Source: Stemphylium vesicarium (Eukaryota; Ascomycota; Dothideomycetes; Pleosporales; Pleosporaceae). From it: DNA of 12,742 nucleotides. Location: positions 1-12,742 of the forward strand of contig QXCR01000362.1 in the NCBI GenBank assembly GCA_004380135.1, written 5' to 3'. Position 1 is the stretch's first letter, and every line of letters begins with the position of its first letter. The position numbers and the translations under genes were made by a program. This document shows, one piece after another, positions 1 through 6,440 of this stretch. The notes beneath the pieces were generated by a model that was given only the letters and a program-made list of their open reading frames with translations, searched no databases and was not told the origin of the DNA.

Positions 1-2
1 CG

Positions 3-89
3 GCAAAAGGAAGCGCTGCTCTCGTAGCCTTCCTAGAAAAAACAAAGATTGCTACAGCTAACTGGCTGCTAGCAGCAGGAGCTCTCTAA
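3..89 (+). CDS. C-terminal fragment of a probable LINE ORF2 protein
   Basis: Frame 3 is open from the window edge to TAA at 87-89 and encodes 28 residues containing KTKIAT and NWLLAAGAL. A short 'KT-small-G/A-T-x-x-W' ending is what I recall for the tail of fungal Tad/I-type LINE polyproteins; this is from memory and not tested. About 215 bp of 3' untranslated sequence and a poly(A) tail follow, as expected for ORF2. A second open stretch in frame 2 (about 62-256, TGA at 254-256) has no ATG at its beginning. It may be a frameshifted continuation of the same protein, including a basic segment KYWKKREAAMHDAGER. Family assignment is tentative. Confidence 0.4.
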   Translation, partial: AKGSAALVAFLEKTKIATANWLLAAGAL

Positions 90-304
90 GAGCCGAAGAC
101 GTCCACAACAAAATTACAAACAAATACTGGAAGAAACGAGAGGCAGCAATGCACGACGCAGGTGAAAGACTGCAGTTGATAGCACTAAGCGTGGACCCTA
201 GGAAAGAGGGATTAGCGAAGCATGCGCAGCGCTCCATAGCCCTACGGGCTGCATGAGCATCATTGTATTTATGCTAGCAATAGGTAGTGCAATGTAAATA
301 ATTT

Positions 305-328
305 AAAAAAAAAAAAAAAAAAAAAAAA
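305..328 (+). repeat. poly(A) tail, 24 A
   Basis: An uninterrupted run of 24 A. Its junction with chromovirus LTR sequence at 329 marks the 3' end of the inserted poly(A)-tailed element. Confidence 0.85.
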
Positions 329-407
329 CCCCTTTAGCTTTATGTGACTATTAGTACTAATATTATATCTTTTAATTAGAAGAGGCCTTTACTTATTACT
401 TATAATA
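329..407 (-). repeat. Truncated 3' LTR of the inverted chromovirus copy
   Basis: Read on the minus strand from 407, the sequence starts TATTATAAG and matches the un-RIPed 5' LTR start at 5883 (TGTTACAGG) with nearly all differences C-to-T or G-to-A. The match stops where the poly(A)-tailed element joins. The neighbouring 408-424 is the RIP-altered equivalent of the polypurine tract seen at 12341-12351. Confidence 0.75.
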
Positions 408-467
408 CTACATTCTTTTTTAGAGTTATTATCTTAATACTCTAAGTTATTATTTTTCTATACTATA

Positions 468-641
468 TGTAGAATGTGGTACGGTCTAAGTAGAAGACAT
501 GAGAGAAGGCAGAAGGTTGTTGTATTGAGAGAGCTATAGAGAGTGATTATATACACAACCAAGATGAGTAAGCAGGTGACGAAGGGTCACGTGAAAGATA
601 CAGTTCACATGTACCTTGTGAACTGGGGTGCTATGCTGACA
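468..641 (-). mobile_element. Solo LTR A, 174 bp, TSD CTATA
   Basis: The insert begins TGTAGAATG and ends GCTGACA (TG...CA) and is flanked by the 5-bp duplication CTATA at 463-467 and 642-646. The homologous position in the other chromovirus copy (near 12293-12303) has no insert, which confirms an insertion. It is rich in CA and TG and lacks RIP, although its host is heavily mutated. On the minus strand it carries a TATATAA box (about 550-556) and a CT-rich stretch, suggesting minus orientation. A 9-bp perfect hairpin lies at 601-609/617-625. Confidence 0.85.
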
Positions 642-821
642 CTATATAGTTAAGTGCGGGCTATATATAAGGCTTTAGTAAGCCTATTATAGTATATCTC
701 TCTTATTCTTTACGCCTTCTTAGCTATATTTAAGATCTAATCGTTCTATTATAACTATTTATAGACCTCGACTTCTAAGTATTATACTTATACTAACTAT
801 ATAGAGGAATAGGGTCTAGAG

Positions 822-1193
822 ATAACTGTAAAGGGCTACGCCTAAGTACTGCTACTGTCAGGCGGGCGGATTTGAACGGCCCTCGCTGAGTCAGCAAGGG
901 CTATATAGGCTTACTCTTCGCTATCGTGGCTCGATAGCGAATCGTCTCTAGTCAATGCAGACCATTACAAGCCGTACTATGTGACATTGGGTGTATCCAG
1001 TATCGATCTATTTATATTCCTGACAGCTACCTTCTTACTTTAGGCTAGCGCGGAACGCTAGCGTAGAGGTAGCGCAAAGGATAAGTACCGTACGAAGGAG
1101 GACACCTACACTTCTTTTCTCTACCTTTCTTATTCTGTACATAGGAGCAAATGCATACTCGTTAGCAGGCCTCTTTCCGCCCATAACAATAAT
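822..1193 (-). mobile_element. Solo LTR B (827-1188), 187 bp plus nested insert, TSD ATAAC/ATAAT
   Basis: On the minus strand it starts TGTTATGGGCGG and ends CCCTTTACA. Without the nested element C it is 187 bp and, by eye, identical to the copy at 12447-12633. The flanks ATAAC (822-826) and ATAAT (1189-1193) differ by one C-to-T change, so they are best read as a 5-bp duplication with one copy hit by RIP. The uninterrupted chromovirus copy confirms the empty site. It disrupts the antisense ORF. An internal hairpin (1044-1050/1056-1062, 7-bp stem) is present. No coding capacity is seen. Confidence 0.88.
856..1025. mobile_element. Solo LTR C, 170 bp, nested in LTR B, TSD GCTAC
   Basis: It begins TGTCAGG and ends CCTGACA, a 7-bp terminal inverted repeat, and is flanked by perfect GCTAC duplications at 851-855 and 1026-1030. 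The uninterrupted 187-bp LTR at 12447-12633 shows the empty site with a single GTAGC (reverse complement), so boundaries are base-precise. It carries a 10-bp perfect hairpin at 917-926/932-941 with a 5-nt loop. No RIP is evident. It is the third level of nesting: LTR C within LTR B within the chromovirus fragment. Orientation is not resolved. Confidence 0.9.
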
Positions 1194-1581
1194 ATTCTAG
1201 TATAAGTAATATAAGGAGAAGAATCTTTGCTATTTTATAGACACTATAACTAGTTATTACGCTAGTTACATTTCTATAAAGGCGGAGTGTAGTCTCTTTG
1301 TTTCCGAGGAAGAGTGGGAGAAGGTGGAAGCGGAGAAGCGTCAAAAGCGCTTGGAGATCGCTCGTTCGGAGGCGCTGCTAGATGCGCAGCGCGCACAGCT
1401 GTCGCAGCAAAAGTTGGAGCTTCTGGAGATCGAGGCGAAAGAGCGGTCGTACGCTAACCGTGATCACGCTATTCTGAATCTCCAGGATCGTGCGCAAGAG
1501 GAGGCCGAGGGGAGCTCTGCCCCTAGTATAGACCTTTCTATTAAACCGCTACTACTTAAACTATTAGCTAATCTAGGCTAG

Positions 1582-2002
1582 TTATAGGTAAATATCTTTA
1601 ATTCTTCTTTTAATTATTCTTTCTTTTTTATAAATATAATTTTAATTTCCTTAGAAATTTCTAATAATACTTCTATACTAGTAATTTATAATTTATTAAG
1701 TTTCTTTTAAATTCTTAAGTATTATAGCTCTTAGGCTATTTTCTATATTTAATTAAGTATTTTTACTAATCTCTAAACTTCTATAGATTCTTAATTTCTT
1801 TAATTTTATACTTATTATCTTTAAGCTCTATATCTATTACTAGCTTAAAATTTAGAGGTGCTAATTCTAGTAGTTTCTTTTAGAAGATAGAGTAGATACG
1901 TATATCTAATAGTAACTAGAGTTTATAATTTACTAGGCCTATTACCTCTAGAACTTTAAATAGTCTTATTTAAAAGTTATCTAATTTTCTATATAGCCTC
2001 TT
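1582..2002 (-). pseudogene. Integrase tail and chromodomain remnant, inverted copy
   Basis: This is colinear with 11306-11726 of the main element. The chromodomain segment (about 1715-1790, minus strand) retains the YLVK...P...NT pattern only through its counterpart at 11525-11600. Stops are all TAA/TAG of RIP type. The fragment ends at 2002 where a family E repeat is joined, so everything upstream of the integrase C-terminus is missing. Confidence 0.7.
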
Positions 2003-2357
2003 TGTAACACTCAGGCCGAAGGCCTGCAGTTGGGCGCATTTGGTCCTAACTGTGATGGGCTACGCCCTAAAAAGAGAATGCGCTACGCCTAAGTGGGGCT
2101 ACGCTAAGGCCTGAGAGTCAAGAGACCTCAGATGACGATGATAAGTACCGACTACACCAAGACAACGCCTATGCTTTGTTGTCTTGTGCCAGCCTTTTGG
2201 CTAAATGGGCGTACTGTGTAGTCGTACGCTGGGCTGTCGCCCGCCCATTACACTAACATGTTTGCTTCTTGCACTCGCGCCTTGGCGAAGATACCTGCTT
2301 TTAACCTGCGCTTCGCGTAGGGGAAGATAGGCAAGAATTATTCTCCTGACTACCGCC
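2003..2357 (+). mobile_element. Truncated family E repeat, interrupted by solo LTR D
   Basis: Outside the nested insert, about 148 bp starting TGTAACACTCAGGCC match the reverse complement of 5306-5453 closely, with a few C/T and G/A differences. The terminus TGTAACAC sits exactly at the break in the chromovirus fragment. Similarity ends near 2357 (after the C-rich stretch ending CCCCCCTTAG), whereas the other copy continues about 200 bp further, so this copy is truncated or rearranged. A short hairpin CAGGCC-GAA-GGCCTG lies at its start. Confidence 0.7.
2046..2257 (-). mobile_element. Solo LTR D (2051-2252), 202 bp, TSD CTAAC
   Basis: The insert TGTGATGGGC...CCCATTACA is flanked by perfect CTAAC at 2046-2050 and 2253-2257. 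The second family E copy (near 5408-5418) shows the uninterrupted site. Read on the minus strand it starts TGTAATGGGCGGG and ends GGCGTAGCCCATCACA, close to the ends of LTR B (TGTTATGGGCGG ... GGCGTAGCCCTTTACA) although the interiors differ, so D and B are probably related families. It has a 9-bp perfect hairpin (2158-2166/2178-2186) and no RIP. Confidence 0.88.
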
Positions 2358-2745
2358 CCCCTTAGTGTAGTAATATAGAGCTATCCCCTACTATTCTATT
2401 ATAGTATAAAGTAAATACTATTACCTATAACTACGCCTTATATAATAATTCTTCTTCCCCTAGAGCTAATAGTCTAGAGATAGCTCTCTCTATATAATTA
2501 GCCCTTTAAGCTAAAATAGTAAGCTAAAGCTTTAGTATCTTAACTCTACCTTAAATACTACGCAAGGAATATAAACTATAAGAGAAGGACGCACTTATAA
2601 CGCTTGCGGAGCGCATTTAAGCCGTAAAAGAGTAACGTAATAAACTTCTAGCCCTCTAATAATTACGTGAGCTAGAAGAGGAAGTCGCGCAGCTAGAAGG
2701 GCGCAGACAAGGGCCACCTCCAGCTAAAGCCAACCTTCCGCTGGC
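2358..2745 (+). pseudogene. RIP-degraded coding remnant with predicted coiled coil
   Basis: The frame ending at 2741-2743 (CTG) is open apart from TAA/TAG. Over its last 65 or so codons it reads as a charged helical segment (for example REYKLQEKDAL and RELEEEVAQLEGRRQ, taking RIP-type stops as Gln) followed by a Pro-rich stretch GPPPAKAN. Such composition fits the N-terminal part of a retroelement Gag or an accessory protein, but there is no diagnostic motif. It is cut at 2745 by the LTR copy starting at 2746. Because TGA is rare after RIP, openness alone is weak evidence. It probably belongs to the same old element as 3489-5882, but reading-frame continuity is not shown. Confidence 0.35.
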
Positions 2746-3263
2746 TGTTACAGATAACAAGCAAAGGCCTCTTCTAGACGAAGGATGCGATGTTGGCACC
2801 AATAGTAGCACAAGCCGAAGGTTAATAATTAGCGCGGGGCGCGCAGGTCACGTAATATACTATCCCGCTAAGGATAACTATCCCGCTAAGACTAGAATAG
2901 TAGGTAGTAAAGAAATAGACTACTATTATAACTATTCTATAGAAGGACGCATCTAAGAGATAGATAGAATAGTAATAGACTTAATAATAAGAATATAAAA
3001 ATAGAAAGGTTTTATTATTTCTCTTATTATAATTAACTCTTATAGTTATATCTCTTACCTAAATTACTAACTAGTTATTCTATTACTTATATAAAATTAA
3101 ATTATTTTTACTTAAATACTTATTATTCTACTTAGTTACTAGATAACTCTATAGGCCTACCGCTATATAATACCTTACCTACCTTAGTACGAACTAAGAA
3201 TAGAGAAGTATCGCTAAACTCTATATAATACTTTAACTACCTATAGACTCTATAGAAGGTATT
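2746..3263 (+). repeat. LTR of the main chromovirus family (probable solo LTR)
   Basis: About 518 bp starting TGTTACAG align end to end with the 5' LTR at 5883-6400. Differences are mostly C/T and G/A. No gag sequence follows and no polypurine tract precedes, so it is probably a solo LTR. CTGGC precedes it (2741-2745) and CTAGC occurs at 3473-3477, possibly a RIP-altered 5-bp duplication enclosing the LTR plus the insert at 3264. The first 130 bp keep CA/TG dinucleotides; the rest is RIP-mutated. Two copies of ACTATCCCGCTAAG lie in tandem at about 2868-2900. Confidence 0.75.
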
Positions 3264-3485
3264 TGTAAGGGGCTACGCCTAGGGCTAGTAGCAACGCTCA
3301 AGGAGCATTCACCTCGGGATAACAAGATTGTATTCGATAGCGAGCTAGGCTTCTAGGCTACGTGGCTATCTATATATGTGGGCGGAGAAACAATATTGCG
3401 ATCGGCAGATCGGCAGTCGGAGCGGGCAGGAGAAACACCGAGGTCGTAGACGAGGACAAGAGGGCAAGGGCTCTAGCCTATTACA
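3264..3485 (-). mobile_element. Short LTR-like insert G at the end of the LTR copy
   Basis: Comparison with the uninterrupted LTR at 6400 places a sharp left boundary at 3264 (TGTAAGGGGCTACGCC). That start, read on the minus strand as GGCGTAGCCCCTTACA, matches the 3' ends of solo LTRs B and D. The right end is either TTACA at 3481-3485 or just before CTAGC at 3473; neither gives a duplication matching the left flank GTATT. The interior keeps CA/TG and includes an 8-bp tandem duplication, GATCGGCA, at 3400-3415. It is probably a fourth member of the short-LTR group; its boundaries are uncertain. Confidence 0.5.
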
Positions 3486-3488
3486 TAC

Positions 3489-5101
3489 TCTACTATCTAA
3501 AAGGCCTTTAAATAATAACTAGATATAAGCTATTATAAGATTACTTATTTAGGACTATAGCTTTATAAGACGCTTAGTTAATTATATTACTAACTTTATA
3601 TTACGTAAGTATAGAACGTATATCTTTATATATTAAGAATACTATAGAAAAATCTTTACGCGATATTATAATAATACTAAGTAATAAGTCCTACTAGTTA
3701 TAAAAGATACTATAAAATAGTAAGTAGTAGTAATTAAGAAAATTCTATAATCTCTTTAAAGGCTAAAGAGGCAGGTCTAGCCTACTATAGTATATAAAAG
3801 CTATCTAAAGGCTAGTTAGCGCTACTAGGAAGATAGCTATATCTACGTCTACTATATAAGTTCTATTAGTTCTCTATTAAATAAGGTATAGGCCGTAATA
3901 TTAGCTAACGCAATTACTAATAGAAGATTATAAGTGTAAAAGGATATTAGATTCCTAAGAGACGTAATTACCTAATAACTACTAAAGGTCGTTTAGAAGG
4001 ACTTACTACTAAGAGTAAGTTATAGAAGCCCTATAATAGCGATAGGCTACTAAAGCCCTACTAGTCCTTACCGCAGAGAAGTAGGCCACTACTAGTAGCT
4101 CTAGAGTAGCTAGCTACTAGTGCGAGAGTAATTAATAAGTAAATATTAATTAGAAGTCTTACGAAGAGAAGTAGGTATATACATAGCTAAGAAGTAAGCC
4201 TTCTAATAGAAGATTAGAAGATAGAGGATAACTTGCCTAACCTTAACGCTAATAAGTTATTAGCCTACGCGTTAGTAAAGCACCTTACTAGAGTATCTAA
4301 TAATGAAATATAATAGAATATCGTCTAAATGCTTAAGAACGACGGATAGAAGGAAGCTGCGATAGCGCCGATGATTAACGAAATCGCAAGGCGAACGAAG
4401 AGCGTAGCTGGGGCTAGAGAGTCACCTAAGGGCTCACCGAAGGCGTCTTAGAACGCGACAGTAGTAATAATAGTAGCCTTAACTCAGCTTACGCAGATAA
4501 TAGCTCTAATAACCTCTTAGTTAGAAGCGCTTAAATAGCGAGAAATATAGCAAACTATACGTGTACTAACGCCTAAGAGTTACTTAAATCCGTTAATAAC
4601 GCTAACTATATTAAGAAAACTAAATAAGAAGAGGCTCTCTAATCTAGGGTAATATAATAGTAGCTATACTAACTACCTAAATTAAAAGTATAAGTATAAA
4701 AGAAAACTTAAGTATAATAAGTATCTATTCCTTACTAAAAATATAAAGAAATAATACGTTTTTAGCTAAACTAAAAATAAGGCTAACTAAGTCCTTCTAT
4801 CTTAGATATTAAAGAATTAACTAAGTTTAGTAGAGAAGATATAGTAGTATATAGATATTTAGTTTCTTAATATATACTAGTAAAAATAAGCTTTAAATAA
4901 ACTTTAGTATCTAAAGTAAGACTAATAATTAGTCTATAATTATATCTTTAAGTTTAACTAGTTATGCGTAAAATTAAGCTAAAAGTTTAGTAGCGCTATT
5001 CTTTAAGAGATATTTAGTAAGAGTCTTAGTATAGAACTTTAATAGCTTATATTATAAACTCTAAAGTATATTAGCTTTAAAGAGTATACTAATAAGATTA
5101 T
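3489..5101 (+). pseudogene. Gag of an older Ty3/Gypsy-like element, RIP-degraded
   Basis: One frame (codons starting at 3489) carries no TGA to 5101 and is broken only by TAA/TAG. Its last 130 or so codons look like a retrotransposon Gag capsid core: YIDIQF, then NKLQYLKQDQQLV, YNYIFKFNQLCVKL (4949-4990) and a final helix region FKEYTNKI (taking RIP stops as Gln). This is the order of the Retrotrans_gag fold. Upstream, 4360-4450 is less mutated and reads MINEIARRTKSVAG followed by a Ser/Pro/Lys-rich linker. The 3500-4280 part has no recognised motif and its frame is uncertain. The frame resumes after insert E at 5459 with correct phase (357 bp, a multiple of three, removed). It differs from the gag at 6441, so this is a second element family. 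Confidence is good for the capsid region, low upstream. Confidence 0.55.
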
Positions 5102-5458
5102 CACGGGACCAAACCAAAGAGGTAAGTACCAAACAATGTTGTAGTGTACCTAGCTATGGAGGGGGGAGGGGCAGGTTATATACAGGGCGTCAGAGTAACA
5201 AAGGAACGCTAGTATAGGCAGCAGCAGGCAGCAGGGGCCTAGTGTGCCAAGCAGTGAAAGCAGTGAAAGGGTGAATGAGGTCAGGGTTGGTGCCGTGACA
5301 AAGGGGGTGGTAGTAAGCAGAATAATTCTTGCCTCTCTTCCCTTGCGCGAAGCGCAGGTTAAAAGCAGGTATCTTCGCCAAGGCGCGAGTGCAAGAAGCA
5401 AACATGTTGGGACTGAATGCGCCCAACTGCAGGCCTTCGGCCTGAGTGTTACAACTAC
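5097..5458 (-). mobile_element. Family E insert (5102-5453), 352 bp, TSD ATTAT/ACTAC
   Basis: An un-RIPed, GC-rich block interrupts the Gag frame. The right end is TGTTACA at 5453. ATTAT (5097-5101) before it and ACTAC (5454-5458) after it fit a 5-bp duplication ACTAC with two C-to-T changes on the left. Removing 357 bp restores the Gag phase. With this duplication the left end reads CACGGGACC, not the usual TG; alternatively the left end is TATCACGGG (RIP-altered TGTCACGGG) at 5099. On the minus strand it reads TGTAACAC...GGTCCCGTG, which would fit a solo LTR. The open frames inside (60-83 codons, both strands) overlap each other, lack motifs and are taken as chance. Confidence 0.75.
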
Positions 5459-5882
5459 TAAGCTAGAAAGTAGATAATTCTTAGCTACTAGCGCTATAAG
5501 TAGTAGAAGAGGATAAATAGGTAGTAGAAGATATTATAGTAGAATAGAAACGCTACGTTAGAAGGGGAGCTAAACGTAAATACGAGGTTAAATAGAGAGA
5601 ATACTACTAAACGTCGTTTAAGCTAGTCTAGCTACTTAAGGACATAGAAGCCCTAGACTACTAGCTATCCTATATAGTACCACACCGCGACGCCAAAAGA
5701 CGCCTCCTAGACGGGTTTTAGAAGGAAAATAGGTAGACCCCTAAAGAGAAGGAGGAGGTATTATAATAGGCTAAACACCCTTTAGTAGAGCTTCTTAATA
5801 GAATCTTAGTAAACGCATCTAATAAACGCTTAGATTACCTTAGACTAATATTTATCTAGTAGGTAGATAAACACTAGCGTAG
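5459..5882 (+). pseudogene. Continuation of the older element after insert E
   Basis: The Gag phase resumes as KLESRQFLATSAISSRRG (TAA as Gln), a plausible capsid C-terminus, then loses recognisable motifs. A different frame from about 5640 reads as a charged protein (PHRDAKRRLLDGFQKEN, then KEKEEVLQQAKHPLVELLNR), perhaps a second product or the correct frame after a small deletion. No zinc knuckle, protease or RT motif is visible. The region is cut at 5883 by the main chromovirus, whose insertion removes the rest of this element from view. Confidence 0.35.
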
Positions 5883-6405
5883 TGTTACAGGTAACAAGCA
5901 AAGGCCTCTCCCGGTCGAAGGATGCGATGTTGGCACCAACAGTCGCACAAGCCAAAGGTTAATAATTAGCGCGGGGCGCGCAGGTCACGTGATATACTAT
6001 CCCGCTAAGAATAACTATCCCGCTAAGATTAGAATAGTAGGTAGTAAAGAGATAGACTACTATTATAACTATCCTATAGAAAGACGCACCTAAGAGATAG
6101 ATAGAATAGTAATAGACTTAGTAATAAGAATATAAGAATAGAAAGGTTTTATTATTTCTTTTATTATAGTTAACTCTTATAGTTATATCTCTTACCTAAA
6201 TTACTAACTAGTTATTCTATTACTTATATAAAATTAAATTATTTTTACTTAAATACTTATTATTCTACTTAGTTACTAGATAACTCTATAGGCCTACCGC
6301 TATATAATACCTTACCTACCTTAGTACGGACTAGGACTAGAGAAGTATCGCTAAACCCTATATAACACTTTAACCACCTATAGACTCTATAGAAGGTATT
6401 TACTA
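5883..6405 (+). repeat. 5' LTR of the chromovirus (about 523 bp)
   Basis: It starts TGTTACAGG and matches 2746-3263 over 518 bp. The first roughly 130 bp keep CA/TG (including a TCACGTGA palindrome near 5985) while the equivalent 3' LTR stretch at 12355-12443 is fully RIP-mutated and differs by C/T and G/A. The end is set at 6405 because the next bases resemble a RIP-altered CA + AC + TGGAACGC junction. An alternative, an LTR of about 87 bp ending near 5970, is less likely but not excluded (see findings). ACTATCCCGCTAAG occurs twice in tandem (5997-6028), and a TATATAA-like stretch is near 6300. Confidence 0.7.
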
Positions 6406-6407
6406 AC

Positions 6408-6418
6408 TAGAACGCTTT
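6408..6418 (+). promoter_or_regulatory. Possible primer-binding site
   Basis: TAGAACGC lies just inside the proposed LTR end. If TAG is RIP-altered TGG, the original TGGAACGC would pair with a tRNA 3' end ...GCGTTCCA. It depends on the LTR boundary and on one assumed mutation. Confidence 0.3.
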
Positions 6419-6440
6419 AAAAAGATTAAGAAGAGCTATT

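Larger units (their letters stand above)
1..328 (+). mobile_element. 3' end of a poly(A)-tailed retroelement, probably LINE
   Basis: The sequence is GC-balanced and rich in CA and TG, unlike the RIP-mutated DNA that follows, and it ends in a run of 24 A at 305-328. The tail abuts a truncated LTR of the chromovirus (329-407, minus strand). The LTR stops internally, just after the bases matching 'gctaaagg', so this element most likely inserted into that LTR and the rest of the LTR lies left of the window. A 3' poly(A) with an upstream coding end fits a non-LTR retrotransposon on the plus strand. The 5' part is outside the window, so the clade and target-site duplication cannot be checked. Lack of RIP suggests a later arrival or escape from RIP. 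Confidence 0.6.
726..1581 (+). pseudogene. Antisense accessory ORF of the chromovirus, copy 1, split by solo LTR B
   Basis: This gene runs antisense to its (minus-strand) element. Removing the insertion with one target-site copy (827-1193) leaves 489 bp, exactly the length of the homologous frame at 11727-12215. The ATG seen in the other copy is ATA here (726-728), and five RIP-type stops interrupt codons 5, 13, 29, 36 and 39. From codon 40 (1210) to the TAG at 1579-1581 the frame is fully open for 123 codons, notable in RIP-mutated DNA. It encodes a cysteine-containing segment (Cys46 and Cys66 kept; Tyr at 40 and 59, where the other copy has Cys), then SEEEWEKVEAEKRQKR and a charged, probable coiled-coil region of about 60 residues. 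I do not recognise a named family. The layout (Cys cluster, Glu-Trp, coiled coil) recalls fungal lineage-specific proteins I cannot name reliably. Confidence 0.55.
329..2002 (-). mobile_element. Truncated 3' fragment of the Gypsy chromovirus (inverted copy)
   Basis: After removing two insertions (468-646 and 827-1193) this stretch is colinear, on the minus strand, with 11306-12430 of the main element: about 1128 versus 1125 bp. It carries the end of integrase, the chromodomain, the antisense ORF region, the RIP-degraded polypurine tract and the first 79 bp of the 3' LTR (329-407). It ends sharply at 2002, where a family E repeat begins with TGTAACAC while the main copy continues into integrase. 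Differences between the copies are mostly C/T and G/A. With the main copy it forms an inverted repeat with more than 9 kb between the arms. Confidence 0.85.

Noticed and set aside
1162..1344. 60-codon minus-strand ORF
   Set aside because: It runs from LTR B across the chromovirus junction and opposes the antisense ORF; it has no homologous open frame in the other copy.
3264..3485. Region after the LTR copy as the internal part of a second full chromovirus
   Set aside because: It does not match the gag leader at 6406 and instead starts like the ends of the short LTRs.
2003..5453. DNA transposon with long terminal inverted repeats (TGTAACAC ... GTGTTACA)
   Set aside because: The outer flanks do not match (CTCTT versus ACTAC), the two arms match over only about 148 bp, and the right arm has its own TSD and restores the Gag phase when removed. 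Two independent family E insertions explain it better.
5150..5477. Three overlapping ORFs of 77-83 codons inside insert E
   Set aside because: They overlap on both strands, lack motifs, and exist because this un-RIPed GC-rich block has few stops.
5997..6030. CRISPR-like or regulatory repeat array
   Set aside because: There are only two tandem units (ACTATCCCGCTAAG) and they lie inside the LTR; this is a small duplication shared with the copy at 2868-2900.
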